Shown here: positions 52,443 to 62,454 of the stretch, piece by piece
Layout of the letters: each line of letters begins with the position of its first letter
How positions within the stretch are numbered: position 1 is the first letter of the stretch
Assembly: GCF_900129025.1 (NCBI RefSeq)
Contig: NZ_FQUM01000004.1
Coordinates: 310,001-374,000, forward strand
DNA: 64,000 nucleotides
Origin: Mariniphaga anaerophila
GTDB lineage: Bacteria > Bacteroidota > Bacteroidia > Bacteroidales > Prolixibacteraceae
Direction: 5' to 3'
The notes under the pieces: model-generated
Seen by the model: the letters and a program-made list of their open reading frames with translations, nothing else
Told to the model about the DNA's origin: nothing
Database searches by the model: none
Position numbers and translations under genes: made by a program

Positions 52443-55400
52443 ATGAAAAACTCGGAAAAGAATACACAAAAATCCCGGAAGAAGGACCGTAAGGAGATGA
52501 TCCAATACATCAATCTCCAGCTGGCAGCTCTGGGACAACCCCTGTTTACTGACGAAAAAGAAGAAGGCATAAAGCTCGCAAACGCCAGGTTCATTATGCT
52601 GACAGAAGGGCTTATCACCAGTTTCAGAGAAAAAGCGAGGCTGCTTTCTGGCCACCTTTCTCCGGCTGACACCCGCATTCAAAACTTTATCGACGACTAC
52701 TTAAAAGACACAAATTTCAACCAACCATACAGGCTTCCGGGCTCAACATTTGTTTTAAACCAGCCTGGAATGGCCAGGGAGGTGAGCCTCCCACCTGACG
52801 GCAATTCATTTCAAAACGAGCTGGTGAGTTCTTACCGGCTAAAACAGGGAATTTTAAATAATCCTGCCTCCGACAAAAGAACGACCAAAGGAACGTTTCA
52901 CATTGTAGAAGGCGGGCTTCCGGTTGCCCTCGACAAAAAAGAGGTTCCAAAAATTGCTTTTGCACACATGCTTCACCACGCGCTTCATCCGTCAGACGAG
53001 ATGAACATACTGCCTTTCACGGCCAGCCAGAAAGACAACGCAAAAACCATGGTTTCGCTTCTGCTTCGTCCGGTGGTTTGCCCCGAAGTAAAAGGGATAA
53101 TCAGTGAAAAAAGCATGGAAATTCGTTTTTTTGCACCGGGGAGCCTGGTTAGTAATCTCGATTTTGTTGAAACCATTTTTGGAAATGCCGGCGACCACAA
53201 CCTGGCTGAAAACGATGCCGCCCTCGACGTGGAACACTGGACCGGTCACACCGGATGTATTATACTGGCGCCTCAGCTCACCAAACTAAAAAAGAAAGAT
53301 ATTGGCCTTCCGCACTATAACGAAGCAAGCGAAAGGCAGCGAAATGACGGAATGTGCTGGAAAGATGAAAACGAGCTGTACAACGACGGCGGTGCATTCA
53401 AAATTACATGCCGCGACGAGCGAGGCGTTGTTGTTACGCTTATTGCCGACAACTATTACGGATACTCCAAAAAAGAGATAAAAACCCAGATAAGTTATTC
53501 GGCAAACCTTTACGGGCTGGTTGAAGAAGAACACGCAGGCGGGGCAATTGCTTTTCCGTGCGGAAACATGGGCGACAATATTTTCGGGGAGCCCTTTTCC
53601 GGAAAATTTCAAAACAAATACTCTTTTGAGGAGGTAAAAAAACTTTTGGCAGGCAGAATAAAAGTTATGCCAGAGAATTACGCCATCGACAAAAAATACC
53701 CGGACATTATATACATTCATGAACATGCCGACATTGACACAGGAACCGGTTTTATTAGCTGGCAACACAACGGGCAGACGCAAAAAATAAGGCTCTCGCC
53801 ACAGAAAACGTACGTGCATCCCACAGGACATAAATTCCGACTGGTAAAACATCCCGAGCAACAGTTGTGGCGAATTATCGACACTGCTCCCGAAGGAATC
53901 TTCTGCCACAAACCCTGCACGGTTTCAGGGGGCGGAAAGTCGGAAATCTCCAAATCGATGCAGAATGCCATTCAATACGGCGCATTCTATATTCAGGATC
54001 TGGAGAAAGATTCTGAGATGGTTGACATGCTCATCAATTACGACTACTCGCACCGGTGGAAAAATATCTATCCCGACGCACGTCCTTCCCGCCCGTTTTT
54101 AAGCCCGCACAGAACGCTGGGATCGGCAGTAAAACTGCTCACACAATCCGATCAATATAACGATGAATACAACCAGTTTTTGGAAAACATACCAACTCAC
54201 GTAAAAACCCTGGCTCTGTACATCAAACGGATGTATCGCACACAGCTTGACAAAGGGCCGTGGAGAGAGTACCTGAATGTGGAAATTGTAAACGGACGCA
54301 ACGGGAATGCCTTGCGCTACAAGCACAACAAAATAATGGCGAGCTACGTGCGGATTGGCTTCAGCCCCGAAGGCAAGTGGTACATTCACAAACTCCGGTC
54401 TGACTTTATTCCCAGCCAGAAAATACAAATGGAAGACGACATTACGGCATCCATTACGTTTCCGGCCAATCGATTAAACGATTTAAATCCGCAGTATAAA
54501 AACAAAAGTGTAAAACTGGTTGCCAACTGTGAAAGCTACCTTTTCCAGCGCCCCGACGAAGCAATTATCAGAGGATACGACAAGGACGCCGAAGCGGATA
54601 TTGTACACAACGATACATTCCTTACCAATTACGAACCACTCACCCGCCAGGATGCCATTGAGTTATGCGACGATGCCATTCATTTCGACCAATACACCGA
54701 GCCGGTTAAAGAACTGGTAAAAAAGGTAGTTGACGGGCACAGGGATTGTTATTTTGTATCGCCGGCGCACACCCGACTTGTAAACGGAATACCGACCAAC
54801 AACCCGCGTTATTTGCAGCGTAATCTTTTCAAAAATGAAAACGAGGCAACGCATCTGGCAGAAACAGGAATCAGGCTATTCAGAAAAATCAACTCGGAAA
54901 ACCCGGTACATTTCCCGGTAAACGCAGTTCTTCCGGGACGCAGAAACAACCCCGCAGAAAAAGAGAAAGGAATTCGTTCGCTGAGCGTGTACAACCCGAT
55001 TCACTACCAGGAAATCCCGGAACTCTTCATGGATTTCATTTGCAGCCTTACCGGAAAATCTCCTTCTACAACAGGAGCAGGCTCAGAAGGAGCGCTCACC
55101 AAAGGGCCGTTTAACATGCTTGTTCCCACCACCGATTTAAACAATGCACTGCTTTCTTATATTTTATCGGAATACCAGGGATTTACTTCAGCTGCCGGTT
55201 ACATCGGCAAAAACAAACGGTTCGACCACGACATCAGTATTCTGATTCCTGAAATATGGGCACGCCTGGAACCGGAAGACAGAGACGCGAAAAACCTTAT
55301 AAAAAACAATTGCCTCGACAAACTGGAAGATTTTGAATACGAAGGCGAAAAAATTCTTGCCAGCAGGCTTGGGTACCGCATCAACAAAAATTTTGCATTT

Positions 55401-55919
55401 CGTTGCATGAACAAACTTTTTGACGAACCGCTTGAAGTATTCAACGAAAAGATGTTACACCCAGAGCTCCAGAGTATGGAAGATTATGCAGACGGGATAA
55501 AAAACATTGTGGAAGCACAGCAAAAAGTCGCATTACAATACTTCAAAGAAGGAAGCATCGAAGCGGCAATTCCTCCGCTGAAAATACTGCTGCATATTAT
55601 GGCATACGGCCATTACCAGGGAAAAGAACTCAGCGACACGGAGTTGCGCAAAGAATTCGAAAGAGAACACGTTCTTCAGAGCGAATGGTACCTTGAAAGA
55701 TTAAAGCTGAAACAAGAAAAAGAATCAGCGTTTCTTGCCCGCCAGATTCAATATTTGAAAAACTTTATGGCAGACCCAAACAACCAGTTGCTGGTAACAA
55801 AAATGGATATCGACGCCAGGCTAATAAAGGCAGAAAGCCAGTTGCTGTTTGCAAAGTCGGAACAATATATTGACAGTTTAAAAGGAACAATCGGAGCCGA
55901 CCCTCTCTTCAAAAAATAA
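52443..55919 (+). CDS. Large cytosolic enzyme, candidate pyrophosphate-type PEP carboxykinase
   Basis: The product has 1158 residues with no signal peptide or membrane segment. I tentatively assign it to the diphosphate-dependent phosphoenolpyruvate carboxykinase family (EC 4.1.1.38), a large single-chain enzyme known from Entamoeba and Propionibacterium that is unrelated by sequence to ATP/GTP enzymes. Reasons are the unusual length and several Gly-rich catalytic-looking motifs: EHWTGHTGCIILAP (267-271 TGHTG), CTVSGGGKSEISKS (GGGKS at 496-500) and LTGKSPSTTGAGSEGALTKG from about 869. If right, it links PEP and oxaloacetate using pyrophosphate. The call rests on recall of family length and motif style, not on a search. 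The C-terminal 100 residues are helical and charged. Confidence 0.5.
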   Translation: MKNSEKNTQKSRKKDRKEMIQYINLQLAALGQPLFTDEKEEGIKLANARFIMLTEGLITSFREKARLLSGHLSPADTRIQNFIDDYLKDTNFNQPYRLPGSTFVLNQPGMAREVSLPPDGNSFQNELVSSYRLKQGILNNPASDKRTTKGTFHIVEGGLPVALDKKEVPKIAFAHMLHHALHPSDEMNILPFTASQKDNAKTMVSLLLRPVVCPEVKGIISEKSMEIRFFAPGSLVSNLDFVETIFGNAGDHNLAENDAALDVEHWTGHTGCIILAPQLTKLKKKDIGLPHYNEASERQRNDGMCWKDENELYNDGGAFKITCRDERGVVVTLIADNYYGYSKKEIKTQISYSANLYGLVEEEHAGGAIAFPCGNMGDNIFGEPFSGKFQNKYSFEEVKKLLAGRIKVMPENYAIDKKYPDIIYIHEHADIDTGTGFISWQHNGQTQKIRLSPQKTYVHPTGHKFRLVKHPEQQLWRIIDTAPEGIFCHKPCTVSGGGKSEISKSMQNAIQYGAFYIQDLEKDSEMVDMLINYDYSHRWKNIYPDARPSRPFLSPHRTLGSAVKLLTQSDQYNDEYNQFLENIPTHVKTLALYIKRMYRTQLDKGPWREYLNVEIVNGRNGNALRYKHNKIMASYVRIGFSPEGKWYIHKLRSDFIPSQKIQMEDDITASITFPANRLNDLNPQYKNKSVKLVANCESYLFQRPDEAIIRGYDKDAEADIVHNDTFLTNYEPLTRQDAIELCDDAIHFDQYTEPVKELVKKVVDGHRDCYFVSPAHTRLVNGIPTNNPRYLQRNLFKNENEATHLAETGIRLFRKINSENPVHFPVNAVLPGRRNNPAEKEKGIRSLSVYNPIHYQEIPELFMDFICSLTGKSPSTTGAGSEGALTKGPFNMLVPTTDLNNALLSYILSEYQGFTSAAGYIGKNKRFDHDISILIPEIWARLEPEDRDAKNLIKNNCLDKLEDFEYEGEKILASRLGYRINKNFAFRCMNKLFDEPLEVFNEKMLHPELQSMEDYADGIKNIVEAQQKVALQYFKEGSIEAAIPPLKILLHIMAYGHYQGKELSDTELRKEFEREHVLQSEWYLERLKLKQEKESAFLARQIQYLKNFMADPNNQLLVTKMDIDARLIKAESQLLFAKSEQYIDSLKGTIGADPLFKK

Positions 55920-55925
55920 CAAGAA

Positions 55926-55959
55926 AAAGCGACCTGCCGAGAACCCGGCAGGCCGCTTT
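55926..55959. terminator. Bidirectional terminator between convergent genes
   Basis: AAAGCG-A-CCTGCCG (55926-55939) pairs with CGGCAGG-C-CGCTTT (55946-55959) with one mismatch. A T-run follows on the minus strand and a shorter one on the plus strand. Confidence 0.8.
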
Positions 55960-55981
55960 CTAAAGTTAATTATCAGGCAGT

Positions 55982-56662
55982 TTAAAGATTTACCATTACT
56001 TTATAGAAATTGAATTCATCGCGCTTAATTGGATTAAACTGATAGTACGCGATTGCAATGCGGCAAATATCCCGTATGGTTTCATAAATTTCAGCAACTT
56101 CTTTTTGCCCGTGGGTATTTAACTCATTTTCATTTTCAAGAGTTTCGAAACAGCATTTGTATTCTTCAATTTGCTGAGCGGTTTCAATTATCTTATCAAC
56201 CAACGACTCAGGAACACTTTTGTCTGTGATTTTCAGCCGGGTTTCCTCATCCAGATTTTTCACAAAAGTGGTAAGAAACATGTACAAACTGAGGTGATCT
56301 CCGTTTTTTGCATCGCTGAAATAATCGCTGTAGCCCAATCGTTTAAAGACATCTTTCAGGAAATTCTTATCCTTTTTAAAATCGACCTTCAGCGAGGCAC
56401 GAAGCACTTTAAAACTTTGCAAGCCGGCAACCATAACTTCGTGCCAGGCACGGTATCGTTTGTCTTCGATACTGTCGAGGTTGTCAGCAAAATGTTTATC
56501 AATAACACTGTCAATCCAATCATTTAACGAAGCAGCATATTCACTATCCCACTCTTTTCTGATTCGGGAAAGCTCGTAAACGTTTTCTTTAAATGATTTT
56601 GCTATTTGTTGACAGGCCAGGATGGTGGCAATACTGGTACGACATGTAGTTGCGGTTTCCAT
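55982..56662 (-). CDS. Hypothetical protein, alpha-helical, function unknown
   Basis: I use the ATG at 56662 (226 residues). An in-frame extension to 56704 has no family support. I do not recognise the family. The predicted composition is helical and charged, with a conserved-looking N-terminus rich in Thr/Ala (ATTCRTSIATILACQQIAKS) and a mid segment RLGYSDYFSDAKNGDHLSLYMFL. There is no signal peptide or membrane helix. It has Cys residues in the N-terminal and C-terminal halves (CCFETLENEN). It faces the large enzyme gene across a shared terminator, with no operon partner. Confidence 0.75.
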   Translation of the reverse strand: METATTCRTSIATILACQQIAKSFKENVYELSRIRKEWDSEYAASLNDWIDSVIDKHFADNLDSIEDKRYRAWHEVMVAGLQSFKVLRASLKVDFKKDKNFLKDVFKRLGYSDYFSDAKNGDHLSLYMFLTTFVKNLDEETRLKITDKSVPESLVDKIIETAQQIEEYKCCFETLENENELNTHGQKEVAEIYETIRDICRIAIAYYQFNPIKRDEFNFYKVMVNL

Positions 56663-56867
56663 GACAACGATTTTTTGAGTTAGCAGTATATACAAATCTA
56701 CCAACTATCTCGCAAAAACGCCTGATAAACAGCCAAAAATATGAGATGTTTTACAGTTATGTTATGAAACTATGTTACAAAACAATGTTCTGAAAAGCAT
56801 TTCTTTTGGCTGAATAAAGAAATTTTTCCGTAATATATTTATCGTTAGAAAGTTACGCAGCAAGCAA

Positions 56868-57485
56868 TTACGAGTGCCTTCTTTTTAACTCCCGTGCAAT
56901 ATCGTCGAGACGATATCCTTTGTGTGACAACAGAACAATCAGGTGATAAATGAGGTCGCTGGATTCGTAAATAAAATTCTCATCGTCGTTTGCCATGGCT
57001 CCGATAATGGTTTCCACAGCTTCTTCTCCAACTTTCTGAGAAATTCTCCGAACACCTTCTTTAAACAACGATGTGGTGTAAGAACCTTCCGGCATCTCCT
57101 TTTTGCGCTTGTCGATAAAATCCTGCAGGTAGCTGAGGAATTCGATTCCCGACTCTTTGTTGGTTTCAAAAAAGCAGGTATCGGCGCCAGTGTGGCAAAC
57201 CGGCCCAACCGGATTTGCTTTTATCAGCAGCGTATCGTTATCGCAATCCACAAGAATAGACACAACATTCAGGAAATTACCTGATTCTTCGCCTTTGGTC
57301 CACAACCGGTTTTTTGTCCGGCTAAAAAAAGTAACCTTCCCTAATTCTTCTGTTTTTTCAAGAGCCTCCCTATTCATGAAGCCAACCATTAAAACTTTTT
57401 GTGTCGAATTATCCTGGATAACTGCCGGAACCAGTCCGTTCAGTTTATTAAAGTCGATTTTTTCAATTTCTGAATACAGATTCAT
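56868..57485 (-). CDS. hisI: Bifunctional phosphoribosyl-AMP cyclohydrolase / phosphoribosyl-ATP pyrophosphatase HisIE
   Basis: The product has 205 residues. The N-terminal HisI domain (about 1-105) has VLMVGFMNREAL and the metal-binding Asp/Cys motifs DCDNDTLLIKA and CHTGADTCFFE. The C-terminal HisE domain (about 110-205) has KEMPEGSYTTSLFKEG, KVGEEAVETIIGA and SSDLIYHLIVLL. It catalyses steps two and three of histidine synthesis. It lies 37 bp after hisF. Confidence 0.97.
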   Translation of the reverse strand: MNLYSEIEKIDFNKLNGLVPAVIQDNSTQKVLMVGFMNREALEKTEELGKVTFFSRTKNRLWTKGEESGNFLNVVSILVDCDNDTLLIKANPVGPVCHTGADTCFFETNKESGIEFLSYLQDFIDKRKKEMPEGSYTTSLFKEGVRRISQKVGEEAVETIIGAMANDDENFIYESSDLIYHLIVLLSHKGYRLDDIARELKRRHS

Positions 57486-57522
57486 AACAATAAAATTTAT
57501 CGCGAATTTAACGATTTACGGG

Positions 57523-58278
57523 TTAGCGCACCACAATTCCTTTTTCTCTTAAATAAAACTTAAGCTCGGGTATCGGTATTTCGTTGTAATGGAAAATGCT
57601 TGCTGCTAATCCGGCATCGGCTTTTCCTTTTGTAAACACGTCATAAAAATGCTCTTTGGCCCCGGCGCCACCTGAAGCAATAATCGGAATTTTTAATGAG
57701 TCGGCCAGTCGGGCAAGTTGTTCGTTGGCAAAACCGCTTTTTGTCCCATCGTGATTCATTGAAGTAAACAGAATTTCGCCGGCACCGCGGTCTTCGGCTT
57801 CTTTTGCCCACGAAAAAAGTTCTTTTTCGGTAGGAATACGCCCGCCGTTTACCGTAACTGTCCAGTGGTCGTTCTCATCTGCACGAGCATCAATAGCCGT
57901 AACAACAAACTGGCTTCCAAAGCTTTTTGCCATATCGTCGATAAGCTGCGGGTTACGAACAGCAGACGAATTGATGGAAATTTTATCGGCTCCGGCGCTG
58001 AGCAACTTCTCGGCGTCGCCCAGCTCGCTGATTCCTCCGCCAACAGTAAACGGGATGTTCAAATGCCGGGCAATCCGTTTTACCAAATCCACAAAAGTTT
58101 TGCGGCCTTCGTGTGTTGCTGTAATATCCAGAAAAACCAACTCGTCTGCACCATCGGCAGCGTACTTGGCACCCAGCTCCACCGGGTCGCCCACCTCTTT
58201 AATATCCACAAAATTTATCCCTTTTACGGTTTTTCCGTTGCGGATATCGAGGCATGGTATTATTCGTTTTGCAAGCAT
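57523..58278 (-). CDS. hisF: Imidazole glycerol phosphate synthase cyclase subunit HisF
   Basis: The product has 251 residues, a TIM barrel. The catalytic Asp pair sits in [15 protein letters not shown] and in [13 protein letters not shown]. Phosphate motifs are [23 protein letters not shown] and [12 protein letters not shown]. It acts with the glutaminase HisH, whose gene is not in this window. It makes imidazole glycerol phosphate and AICAR. Confidence 0.98.
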   Translation of the reverse strand: MLAKRIIPCLDIRNGKTVKGINFVDIKEVGDPVELGAKYAADGADELVFLDITATHEGRKTFVDLVKRIARHLNIPFTVGGGISELGDAEKLLSAGADKISINSSAVRNPQLIDDMAKSFGSQFVVTAIDARADENDHWTVTVNGGRIPTEKELFSWAKEAEDRGAGEILFTSMNHDGTKSGFANEQLARLADSLKIPIIASGGAGAKEHFYDVFTKGKADAGLAASIFHYNEIPIPELKFYLREKGIVVR

Positions 58279-58344
58279 TCTAAATCAAAAATTTCAATTT
58301 AAACATCAAGTTTCCGACTCCTCATCGTACCGGAAAGTTCTTCT

Positions 58345-59082
58345 TTATTTACCTTCCAGATTATATTTCTCAATCTCTTGCAGGCTTAGTTTTCCTTCGT
58401 AAATTGCTTTACCGGTAATTACGCCCGGCACATTTGCTTCGGCAAGTTTAAAAATGTCATCCATTGAAGCAATGCCTCCCGAAGCTACAATTTCCACGTC
58501 GGGGAAATTCTCCATAATTTCGGCATACAAATCAAAAGCAGGCCCGGAGAGCATCCCGTCGCGGCTAATATCCGTTGAAATTACTTTGCGAATTCCCTTT
58601 TCATGAAACGTCGAAATAAAATCAATTACAGACAATTCAGTGCTTTCCTGCCAGCCGCTCACAGCAATTTTTCCGTCTTTGGCATCAGCGCCCAGAATAA
58701 TTTTTTCACTTCCGTATTGTTTCAGCCATTGTAAAAACACTTCCGGCTCTTTTACGGCAATGCTCCCGCCGGTAACCATTGCGGCGCCGGAGTTAAACGC
58801 AATTTCCAGGTCTTTATCCGATTTTAAGCCACCGCCAAAATCGATAACCAAACTTGTTTTGGAAGCAATTTGCTCAAGTACTTTGTAGTTTACAATGTGC
58901 TTGGCTTTTGCACCGTCCAAATCAACCAGGTGCAGCCTGTGTATTCCTGCGCCCTCAAACATGCGCGCTACTTCCAGCGGATTTTCGTTGTAAACCGTTT
59001 TCCGGGCGTAATCACCCTGCGAAAGCCTTACACATTTGCCTTCGATAATATCAATGGCCGGAATTATTTCAATCTTGTTCAT
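58345..59082 (-). CDS. hisA: Phosphoribosyl-formimino-AICAR ribotide isomerase HisA
   Basis: The product has 245 residues, a TIM barrel homologous to HisF. The catalytic Asp8 region is [20 protein letters not shown] and the second Asp is in [12 protein letters not shown]. Phosphate loops are [12 protein letters not shown] and [11 protein letters not shown]. It performs the Amadori rearrangement that supplies HisF. It follows argF' by 30 bp. Confidence 0.97.
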   Translation of the reverse strand: MNKIEIIPAIDIIEGKCVRLSQGDYARKTVYNENPLEVARMFEGAGIHRLHLVDLDGAKAKHIVNYKVLEQIASKTSLVIDFGGGLKSDKDLEIAFNSGAAMVTGGSIAVKEPEVFLQWLKQYGSEKIILGADAKDGKIAVSGWQESTELSVIDFISTFHEKGIRKVISTDISRDGMLSGPAFDLYAEIMENFPDVEIVASGGIASMDDIFKLAEANVPGVITGKAIYEGKLSLQEIEKYNLEGK

Positions 59083-59112
59083 TTTTTGTTGCGAGACTTT
59101 TATGACAGCACT

Positions 59113-60063
59113 TTACTGCGCCTGTTCCAAAATCATTTTCAGCACAGCCTGCGCTGTAATTTCGCGGTTTGCTGCCTGTTCAACAACCACCGACCATGGG
59201 CCGTCGAGCACACCGTCGGTAACCACCACGTTACGACGCACCGGCAAGCAGTGCATAAATTTGGCATTGTTGGTCAGTTTCATCTTTTCTTCGTTCACCG
59301 TCCAGCCAAAGTCTTTGGAAAGAATTTTTCCGTAGCTGCTATACGATGCCCAGTTTTTCGCATAAATAAAATCAGCACCTTCAAAAGCTTTATTCTGGTC
59401 GTACTCCACTTTTACGTCGCCCATAAACTGAGGCGCCAGTTCGTATCCTTCGGGATGAGTAACCACCAGCTCGTAATCCGTTTCGCGCATCCATTCCACA
59501 AACGAGTTAGGAACAGCCTGCGGTAATGCGCGAGGATGCGGAGCCCAAGTCATTACAACTTTGGGGCGTTCTTTTGTTTTAAATTCTTCAATAGTTACCA
59601 GGTCGGCGTAACTTTGCAACGGATGGCGGGTAGCTCCTTCCATGCTCACAATAGGCACGCCGGCGTATTCCACAAACTGATTCAGGATATTCTCAGCATA
59701 ATCGTCTTCCTTATTCTGATATTTGGCAAACGCACGAACGCCAATCACATCGCAATATTTTCCGATAACCGGAATCGCTTCTTTCAGGTGTTCCGGCTTA
59801 TCGCCGTCCATAATTACACCCAATTCCGATTCAAGCTGCCAGCCGTCTTCGTTCACATTCATCACCATGGTATTCATGCCTAAATTCATGGCGGCTTTCT
59901 GAGTACTCAGCCGGGTTCGTAAACTCGAATTAAAAAATATGAGCACCATGGTTTTATTTTTACCGAGGTGTTGGTACGCGAACCTGTTTTTTTTGATTTC
60001 AAAAGCTGTTTCAACCGCTTTTTTTAAATCAGGAATATCTTTTACTGATGTGAAATTTTTCAT
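59113..60063 (-). CDS. argF': N-succinylornithine carbamoyltransferase
   Basis: The product has 316 residues. The carbamoyl phosphate motif is FNSSLRTRLS (residues 44-53), later motifs include EGATRHPLQSYADL, TWAPHPRALPQAVPN and the HCLPVRRNVV active-site segment. Residue 90 is Pro within DGDKPEH. In characterised enzymes Pro at this place selects succinylornithine, while Glu gives acetylornithine specificity. So this window points to the succinylated arginine route known from Bacteroides. The gene is flanked by proA and hisA. Confidence 0.9.
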   Translation of the reverse strand: MKNFTSVKDIPDLKKAVETAFEIKKNRFAYQHLGKNKTMVLIFFNSSLRTRLSTQKAAMNLGMNTMVMNVNEDGWQLESELGVIMDGDKPEHLKEAIPVIGKYCDVIGVRAFAKYQNKEDDYAENILNQFVEYAGVPIVSMEGATRHPLQSYADLVTIEEFKTKERPKVVMTWAPHPRALPQAVPNSFVEWMRETDYELVVTHPEGYELAPQFMGDVKVEYDQNKAFEGADFIYAKNWASYSSYGKILSKDFGWTVNEEKMKLTNNAKFMHCLPVRRNVVVTDGVLDGPWSVVVEQAANREITAQAVLKMILEQAQ

Positions 60064-60098
60064 GAACGTAACTATTCTAAAGTGTTTAATGAATCTGA

Positions 60099-61349
60099 TT
60101 ATTTAGGGCGAACCTGTCCGTCGCCTTCAATAATCCATTTGTAACTGGTAAGTTCTTCCAAAGCCATGGGGCCGCGTGCATGCAGTTTTTGGGTACTGAT
60201 GCCAATTTCTGCGCCAAGTCCAAACTGTGCCCCGTCGGTAAATGCGGTGGAAGCATTCGAGTAAACAGACGATGCATCAACGAGTTTGCGAAACATTTCA
60301 ATGCGTTCCGGATTCTCTGAGATGATCGCTTCGCTGTGTTTCGAACTGTTTTTATTAATATGATCGATTGCCTCTTCAAAAGTATCTACTGTTTTTACCG
60401 ACATTTTCAACGAGAGAAATTCTGTTCCAAACGACTCTTTTGTAGCTTTAAGCAAAAGCTCTTCGGAGTAATTTCCCTGCAACTTTTCGTAAGCTTTTTC
60501 ATCGGCATAAATAATCACTTTCTCGTCGGAAAGCCGGCCGGCAAATGCGGGCAAATCGCCCAGGCGGCTCCGGTGAATCACCAGGCAATCCAGCGCGTTG
60601 CAAACAGATGGCCTGCGGGTTTTGGCGTTAAAAATAATTTCGCGCCCTTTTTCTGCATCGCCAAACTCATCGAAATAAGTATGGCAAATGCCTGCTCCGG
60701 TTTCAATTACCGGAATTGTAGCATTTTCGCGCACAAAATTTATAAGCCCCTGGCTACCGCGCGGAATAATCAAATCGATGTAGCCGCGTGCCCTGAGCAT
60801 TTCGTTGGTTTCTTCGCGACCGGCCGGAAGCAAATCTACCGTGTTTTTATCGAGGCCGTGTTTTCCCAGCACATTTTGAATGATAAAAACAATGGCCGTA
60901 TTGGAATGAATGGCATCGCTTCCGCCCTTGAGCACGCAGGCATTTCCAGACTTCAAACAAAGAGAAAAAACATCGAAAGTAACATTCGGGCGCGCTTCGT
61001 AAATAATACCGATTACCCCAAACGGAACAGTAACCTTTTTGATATCTAATCCGTTGGGCCTTACGGTTTCTTTCAGCACTTTGCCAACCGGACTTTCCAG
61101 CCCTGCCACATTCCTGATGTCGGCAGCAATTCCTTCAATGCGTTCTTTGGTAAGTTTCAGACGGTCAAACTTCGGATCGTTCTGATCCATCCGATCCAAA
61201 TCCTTTTTATTCTCTGCCAAAATTGAATCGACATTCTTTTCTGCTTCATCTGCCAAATCGAGCAAAACCGTGTTTACAGTTTTTTCAGTTACCAAATTCA
61301 GCTTGCGGGAAGCAGCTAAAACCTGCTGCAGTTGTTTTTCAATCTTCAT
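60099..61349 (-). CDS. proA: Glutamate-5-semialdehyde dehydrogenase ProA
   Basis: The product has 416 residues of the aldehyde dehydrogenase superfamily. The catalytic Cys lies in [13 protein letters not shown], and NADP-binding and substrate segments include [41 protein letters not shown] and the C-terminal [15 protein letters not shown]. It reduces gamma-glutamyl phosphate to the semialdehyde. It overlaps proB by 11 bp. Confidence 0.97.
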   Translation of the reverse strand: MKIEKQLQQVLAASRKLNLVTEKTVNTVLLDLADEAEKNVDSILAENKKDLDRMDQNDPKFDRLKLTKERIEGIAADIRNVAGLESPVGKVLKETVRPNGLDIKKVTVPFGVIGIIYEARPNVTFDVFSLCLKSGNACVLKGGSDAIHSNTAIVFIIQNVLGKHGLDKNTVDLLPAGREETNEMLRARGYIDLIIPRGSQGLINFVRENATIPVIETGAGICHTYFDEFGDAEKGREIIFNAKTRRPSVCNALDCLVIHRSRLGDLPAFAGRLSDEKVIIYADEKAYEKLQGNYSEELLLKATKESFGTEFLSLKMSVKTVDTFEEAIDHINKNSSKHSEAIISENPERIEMFRKLVDASSVYSNASTAFTDGAQFGLGAEIGISTQKLHARGPMALEELTSYKWIIEGDGQVRPK

Positions 61350-62448
61350 GCTTACCGTTTGTTGTTTTTTCCATGTACAAGTAATCGTAATGAACCAGCG
61401 CTTTCTGCTTTTCAGACCGCTTTTCTGATTCTACCTTATCGGAGCTGTATTGTGCTTTTCCCAATCCGATGGTTTCTCCGGACTCGTCCACAATTCGTAT
61501 CAGATCGCCTTTTTTAAACTCATTTTCGATGGTTACAATTCCAACCGGCAAAAGGCTCACTGCTTTTTCCGATTTCAACGCAGAAGCAGCACCGGCGTTA
61601 ACCACCACTTTTGCTTTGGCAAAACCGTCAGAATAAGCAATCCACTTTTTTACGCCGCTTGCCGATTTTTCGGCAGGTTCGAACCAGGTGTGCGGAACAT
61701 CTTTGCCGGCCAGAATATTTACCAGAACATTATCCTTAAAACCGTTAGCCAGATGGACGCCAACACCGTCGTTGGCCAATTTTTTTGCAATTCTGAATTT
61801 GGTAAGCATTCCGCCGCGCCCAAACTCTGAATGGTGCCCCGAAATTGCATTTTCGGGCTCGTCGTCGTCAATGCCCACTTTCTGAATCAGTTTGGCATTT
61901 TCGTTGCCGGGAGGCGCCGTGTAAACGCCATCTACATTACTCAAAATAATAAGAGCTTCAGAATCAACCATCGAAGCAATCAGCCCCGAAAGCTCATCGT
62001 TATCGGTAAACATCAGTTCGGTTACCGAAATCGTATCGTTTTCATTAACAATCGGAATAACTTTATTTTCGAGCAATGTGGTAAAGCAATTCTTCATATT
62101 GAGATAATGCCTTCTGCTCGAAAAATTTTCCTTGGTAGTAAGCACCTGGGCACACACCATCCCGTCTTCCTGAAAAAAATCGGAATAACGCGAAATCAGT
62201 TTTACCTGTCCCAGTGCAGCCCACAACTGCCGTTGCGAAACAGCATCGAGTTTGTGTTCTGGCTCAAGCACAGCCCTGCCTGCAGCCACTGCTCCCGACG
62301 ATACCAAAACCACCTCTACCCCATTTTTATGAAGAAGAGAAATTTGGTCAACCAGGTGTGCAATGCGCGCCACATTAAGCGTTCCGTCGGCTTTTGCTAA
62401 AACATTACTGCCTACTTTTACCGTTATTTTATGGTACTTAAACTGCAC
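61339..62448 (-). CDS. proB: Glutamate 5-kinase ProB with PUA domain
   Basis: The product has 369 residues and starts at a GTG (62448) preceded by AGAAGG. No better ATG lies nearby. The kinase domain has [33 protein letters not shown] and [13 protein letters not shown]. The C-terminal 100 residues form a PUA domain ([18 protein letters not shown]). It phosphorylates glutamate for proline synthesis and is probably feedback-inhibited by proline. Confidence 0.96.
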   Translation of the reverse strand: MQFKYHKITVKVGSNVLAKADGTLNVARIAHLVDQISLLHKNGVEVVLVSSGAVAAGRAVLEPEHKLDAVSQRQLWAALGQVKLISRYSDFFQEDGMVCAQVLTTKENFSSRRHYLNMKNCFTTLLENKVIPIVNENDTISVTELMFTDNDELSGLIASMVDSEALIILSNVDGVYTAPPGNENAKLIQKVGIDDDEPENAISGHHSEFGRGGMLTKFRIAKKLANDGVGVHLANGFKDNVLVNILAGKDVPHTWFEPAEKSASGVKKWIAYSDGFAKAKVVVNAGAASALKSEKAVSLLPVGIVTIENEFKKGDLIRIVDESGETIGLGKAQYSSDKVESEKRSEKQKALVHYDYLYMEKTTNGKHED

Positions 62449-62454
62449 AACCTT

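Noticed and set aside
60336-61049. A 237-codon plus-strand frame opposite proA
   Set aside because: Antisense shadow of a complete ProA gene with all motifs. No domain in the frame itself.
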